In this document: piece after piece, positions 61,291 to 64,000 of the stretch
Layout of the letters: every line of letters starts with the position of its first letter
How positions within the stretch are numbered: position 1 is the first letter of the stretch
Assembly (NCBI GenBank): GCA_963781705.1
Contig: CAWAGP010000001.1
Location: 186,001 to 250,000, forward strand
Direction: 5' to 3'
Source: JALYGJ01 sp963781705
GTDB lineage: Bacteria; Chloroflexota; Limnocylindria; Limnocylindrales; CSP1-4
DNA length: 64,000 nt
Notes under the pieces: generated by a model
What the model saw: the letters and a program-made list of their open reading frames with translations, nothing else
What the model was told of the DNA's origin: nothing
Databases searched by the model: none
Position numbers and translations under genes: made by a program

Positions 61291-62400
61291 GTGAGCAGCT
61301 TCCTGCGCGGCCTGTGGCCGCTCACGCGGGCCAACATCAAGAGCTTCTATCGCGATCGCGCCTCGCTCTTCTGGACGATCGCCTTCCCGGTGCTGTTCGT
61401 CGTGTTGTTCGGTTCGATCTTCTCGGGATCGTCTGGGACGACCCTTAACGTCGGCTGGGTCGACCAGGACGGCACGCCGGCCGCCACCCAGTTGCGTGCC
61501 GCTTTCGCTCAGGTGCCGCTGCTCGACCTCAAGGATGAGAGCCAGGACCAGGCGCTGGCCGACATGCGCAGCGGCAAGTTGAGCGCAGTGATCGTCGTTC
61601 CGCAGGGCCTGGCGACCGCGCTGACCCCGGGCACATCGACCGGCGGCCAACCCTTCCAGCTGATCGTGTACACCGATCCCAGCCAGCAGACCTCGAGCAG
61701 CACCATCCAGCAGGTCGTCGAGCAGGTCGTCGGCGGCATCAACCAGCAGCTCAGCGGCAAGCCGCCGGCGCTCGGCATGGTCACCCAGACGCTGCAGTCG
61801 CAGAGCCTGAGCAACGCCGCCTATTTCGTACCCAGCATCCTCGCCATGGCGCTGATGCAGCTGGGCATCTTCGCGTCGATCCCGCTCGTCGGCCAGCGCG
61901 AGAAGCTGATCCTGAAGCGCCTCAACGCGACGCCCCTGTCGCGCGCCACGCTGGTTGCCAGCAACGTGCTCACTCGCCTCGTGATCGCGCTCATGCAGAC
62001 GGTGATCATCGTCAGCATCGGCGCCGTCATGTTCGGCGTGACCATCGTCGGCAGCATCGCCCTGACGGCCGGACTGGTTGTCCTCGGCGCGATGACCTTC
62101 CTGGCCCTCGGCTACGTGATCGCCTCGTACGCGCGCACGGAGGACACCGCCAACGCGCTGACCAGCATCGTCCAGTTCCCGCTCATGTTCCTGTCGGGCA
62201 TCTTCTTCCCGATCGACTTCATGCCCGAATGGCTGCGCCCGGTGGCCTCGGTCATGCCGCTGACCTACCTCGGTGACGCGCTGCGCCAGACGATGGTCGG
62301 CGGCGCCGCGTACGCGCCGATCGAGTTCGACGTGCTCATCCTGGGCGCCTGGCTGGTCGCCTCGTTCCTCATCTCCGCCCGCTTCTTCCGCTGGCAGTAA
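61291..62400 (+). CDS. ABC-2 type exporter permease
   Basis: A 369-residue permease. One N-terminal helix (ASLFWTIAFPVLFVVLFGSI) is followed by a large outside domain (about 45-165) with GWVDQDGTPAATQLRAAFAQ, a YhgE/Pip-like feature, and then five helices: ILAMALMQLGIFASIPLVGQ, LVIALMQTVIIVSIGAVMFG, LTAGLVVLGAMTFLALGYVI and MFLSGIFFPIDFMPEWLRPV. LKRLNATPLSR is the ABC-2 coupling loop. GTG 61291 starts it. Substrate unknown. Confidence 0.93.
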   Translation: MSSFLRGLWPLTRANIKSFYRDRASLFWTIAFPVLFVVLFGSIFSGSSGTTLNVGWVDQDGTPAATQLRAAFAQVPLLDLKDESQDQALADMRSGKLSAVIVVPQGLATALTPGTSTGGQPFQLIVYTDPSQQTSSSTIQQVVEQVVGGINQQLSGKPPALGMVTQTLQSQSLSNAAYFVPSILAMALMQLGIFASIPLVGQREKLILKRLNATPLSRATLVASNVLTRLVIALMQTVIIVSIGAVMFGVTIVGSIALTAGLVVLGAMTFLALGYVIASYARTEDTANALTSIVQFPLMFLSGIFFPIDFMPEWLRPVASVMPLTYLGDALRQTMVGGAAYAPIEFDVLILGAWLVASFLISARFFRWQ

Positions 62401-62410
62401 GGCCGAGCCG

Positions 62411-63140
62411 GTGAGCCGCGCCGGTCGGCTGTACGCCGGCACGAGCGGTTTTGCCTACCCGGACTGGGCGCCGCGCTTCTACAACGCCGCGGGCCGCGGC
62501 GAGAAACTGCTCCGCCAGTACGCGTCCCGTCTGCCGGCGGTCGAGCTGAACAACACCTTCTACCAGCAGCCGCGGCCGGAGCGTATCGCCGCGTGGCTGG
62601 CCGACTACGCCCGACGCGTTTCGTTTCGTCGTCAAGGCACAGCGCGGCGGCAGCCTGCGCGCGTTGGGTGCCGGCGCGGCAGAGACCGTCGCCTGGCTGA
62701 CCACTCCCTACCGAATGTTCGGGGAGCGGCTGGGCGGCGTGCTCTACCGCGTTCCCGAGCGGGTCATCCGCGACGACGAGCGCCTGCGCGCGCTGCTCGG
62801 CGCGTGGCCGGCCGACATGCCGCTGGCCGTCGAGTTCCAGCACGCCTCCTGGCAAGCGGACGCGGTTTTCGACCTGCTGCGCGAGCACGGCGCGGCGCTG
62901 TGCGCCACCGATCTCGACGGCGCCGACCTGCCCGACCTGAGGCTGACAGGACCGTTCCTCTACGTGCGACTGCGCCGGTCGGCCTACGCCGAAGATGAGC
63001 TGGCGGCGTGGGCCGAGCGACTGGCGGCCTTCGTCGGCGCCGGCACCGACTGCTTCGTCTTCCTGCGCCACGACGACGACGGCGAGTCGGCATTGCGGGC
63101 CGAGCGGCTCGCGACGATGGTCGAGGAGCGCCTCAGGTAG
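62411..63140 (+). CDS. DUF72 protein (apparent frameshift near 62612)
   Basis: A TIM-barrel DUF72 protein of about 242 residues. LYAGTSGFAYPDWAPRFYNA and LPAVELNNTFYQQPRPERIA are typical. Near 62612 the frame slips; the next strand reads FRFVVKAQRGGSLRALGAG, followed by LGGVLYRVPERVIRDDERLR, LAVEFQHASWQADAVFDLLR and TDCFVFLRHDDDGESALRAE. The GTG at 62411 starts it 10 bases after the exporter gene. Function unknown; the break is one missing or extra base. Confidence 0.82.
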
Positions 63141-63148
63141 ACGGCCGG

Positions 63149-63733
63149 TCAGAGCCACCAGGTGGCGAGGTCGGCCACCGCGTGGGCGACGGCCGGCGCG
63201 GCGACACCGCCGCTCGCCACGCGCAGGCCGGCGAGGACCAGCCCGGCACCCAGATCGATGGGCACCACCGCCCAGCCGTAGAGCGGTACGTGCATCAGGG
63301 CAAAGGCGATCGAGCTGAGCACGATCGCTGCCGGCAGGCCGCCGGTCTCGCGCAGCGCGTCGAAGAGGGCGCCGCGCAACAGCGCCTCCTCGGCACCGGC
63401 GACGAGGACGGTGACCGCCGCCCAGGCGACGAACGGTTCCGGCCGCAGCCCAACCGGCAGCAGCGGGTGGATGAGCAGCGGCACGAGGACCAGCGCCGCC
63501 CCGCCGAGGATGCCCAGGCCGACTCCACGCGGCGATGGGACGCGGATGCGCAGCGGCGCGGCGAGCACGACCAGGGCGGCGGCGAAAGCAACGCTGGCGG
63601 CCATCGCCACGGGTGCCGACGAGACGCCGGCCACGGCGCGCAACGTGGTCGCCGCCGCCAGGGCGAGCCCCAGCAGGGCCGCGCGACGAAGGGCTGGGCT
63701 AACCGGCGTGATGGCGGCGGCGGTGACGCTCAT
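63149..63733 (-). CDS. CPBP-family intramembrane metalloprotease
   Basis: A 194-residue membrane protein. The Abi/CPBP motifs are VLVAGAEEALLRGALFDALR (EExxxR), AIVLSSIAFALMHVPLYGWA (His) and APAVAHAVADLATWWL (His). Six or so helices. CAAX-like proteases of this family may process prenylated or secreted peptides; the substrate is unknown. The ATG at 63733 overlaps the stop of the upstream partial gene (ATGA). Confidence 0.88.
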   Translation of the reverse strand: MSVTAAAITPVSPALRRAALLGLALAAATTLRAVAGVSSAPVAMAASVAFAAALVVLAAPLRIRVPSPRGVGLGILGGAALVLVPLLIHPLLPVGLRPEPFVAWAAVTVLVAGAEEALLRGALFDALRETGGLPAAIVLSSIAFALMHVPLYGWAVVPIDLGAGLVLAGLRVASGGVAAPAVAHAVADLATWWL

Positions 63734-64000
63734 TGCGGCAGCGGCACGTCCTGGATCGAGCCTGTCGCGTAGGCCGGCGGCCAGACGAAGGTGTAGGCGC
63801 GCACCGCCTGCCACTGCCATATCACGCCCACGGCGCGCTCGTTCTGGCCGAGCGTGGCCGGATCAGACGAGAAGTGGACGCCCGCGCCGTTGGGCAGCGA
63901 GCCGGCCGGCAGGTCGAGGCCGCGCGCGGCGGCCGCGATCGATTGGGCATCGAGCGACCCACCGGCAGCCGCCGCGGGCAACACGTCGTGGGCGAGTACC
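63730..64000 (-). CDS. C-terminal part of an unidentified gene cut by the window edge
   Basis: The frame is open from 64000 to a TGA at 63730-63732. It encodes VLAHDVLPAAAAGGSLDAQS, GVHFSSDPATLGQNERAVGV, IWQWQAVRAYTFVWPPAYAT and a VPLPQ end. No family recognised. It is coupled to the CPBP gene by a four-base overlap. Confidence 0.6.
   Translation of the reverse strand, partial: VLAHDVLPAAAAGGSLDAQSIAAAARGLDLPAGSLPNGAGVHFSSDPATLGQNERAVGVIWQWQAVRAYTFVWPPAYATGSIQDVPLPQ

Noticed and set aside
1..64000. tRNA, rRNA, CRISPR array, transposase or integrase
   Set aside because: I looked for T-loop-like GGTTCGA blocks, spaced direct repeats and recombinase motifs and saw none that hold up.

Overview
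The window is GC-rich, gene-dense DNA from a free-living aerobic heterotroph. It holds no rRNA, tRNA, CRISPR or recognisable mobile element. Coenzyme F420 biosynthesis genes (cofD, cofC, cofE), several F420-dependent oxidoreductases, a ring-1,2-phenylacetyl-CoA epoxidase set, homodimeric pyruvate dehydrogenase (AceE), polyphosphate glucokinase and many ECF sigma factors fit an uncultured Chloroflexota (Limnocylindria-like) genome. An actinomycete-like origin cannot be excluded from sequence alone.

Layout. 1-5122: two tandem, related cassettes, each an ECF-type sigma gene followed by a single-pass membrane protein with extracytoplasmic Cys-containing repeats. The first cassette is badly decayed. 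5145-11841 (minus strand): TetR regulator, paaA, paaB, paaC, paaD, a small membrane protein and a complete polar amino-acid ABC transporter. 11965-16354: a YCII-ECF sigma fusion facing PEP carboxylase. 16423-25674: a GbsR-like regulator, a secreted protein followed by a giant proline-racemase fusion, an ECF sigma coupled to a permuted methyltransferase-Ada repair protein, a SAM methyltransferase and a membrane-anchored GH63 glycosidase. 25739-31870: aceE and a 1124-residue metalloprotease-like/VWD protein. 31938-41185: polyphosphate glucokinase, 5'-3' exonuclease, TauE exporter, an esterase/inositol phosphatase/glutamine amidotransferase run, an MFS exporter, an LLM oxidoreductase with a nucleoside phosphorylase, and a 2'-5' RNA ligase-like protein. 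41210-44923: an OpuC-type osmolyte ABC importer. 44961-54210: DUF1684, F420-dependent enzymes, cofD/cofC/cofE and thioredoxin reductase. 54369-64000: a membrane spermidine-synthase-like protein, ABC exporters, citrate synthase, nicotinamidase, DUF72, a CPBP protease and a partial gene.

How the genes connect. The F420 genes and FDOR/LLM enzymes form one redox neighbourhood (39-52 kb, ending beside trxB). The paa genes probably feed aromatic carbon into acetyl-CoA/TCA metabolism (aceE, citrate synthase and ppc are also here). Unidirectional neighbours are commonly coupled by ATGA/GTGA/TTGA overlaps. Five convergent pairs end on one shared CTAG tetranucleotide.

Caution. At least 17 places show a gene continuing cleanly in another frame, usually at a short C/G run. 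Many are probably consensus errors in the assembly, so frameshifted genes are described as whole genes with the break noted. All functional calls rest on motif recognition by eye; no database search was run.
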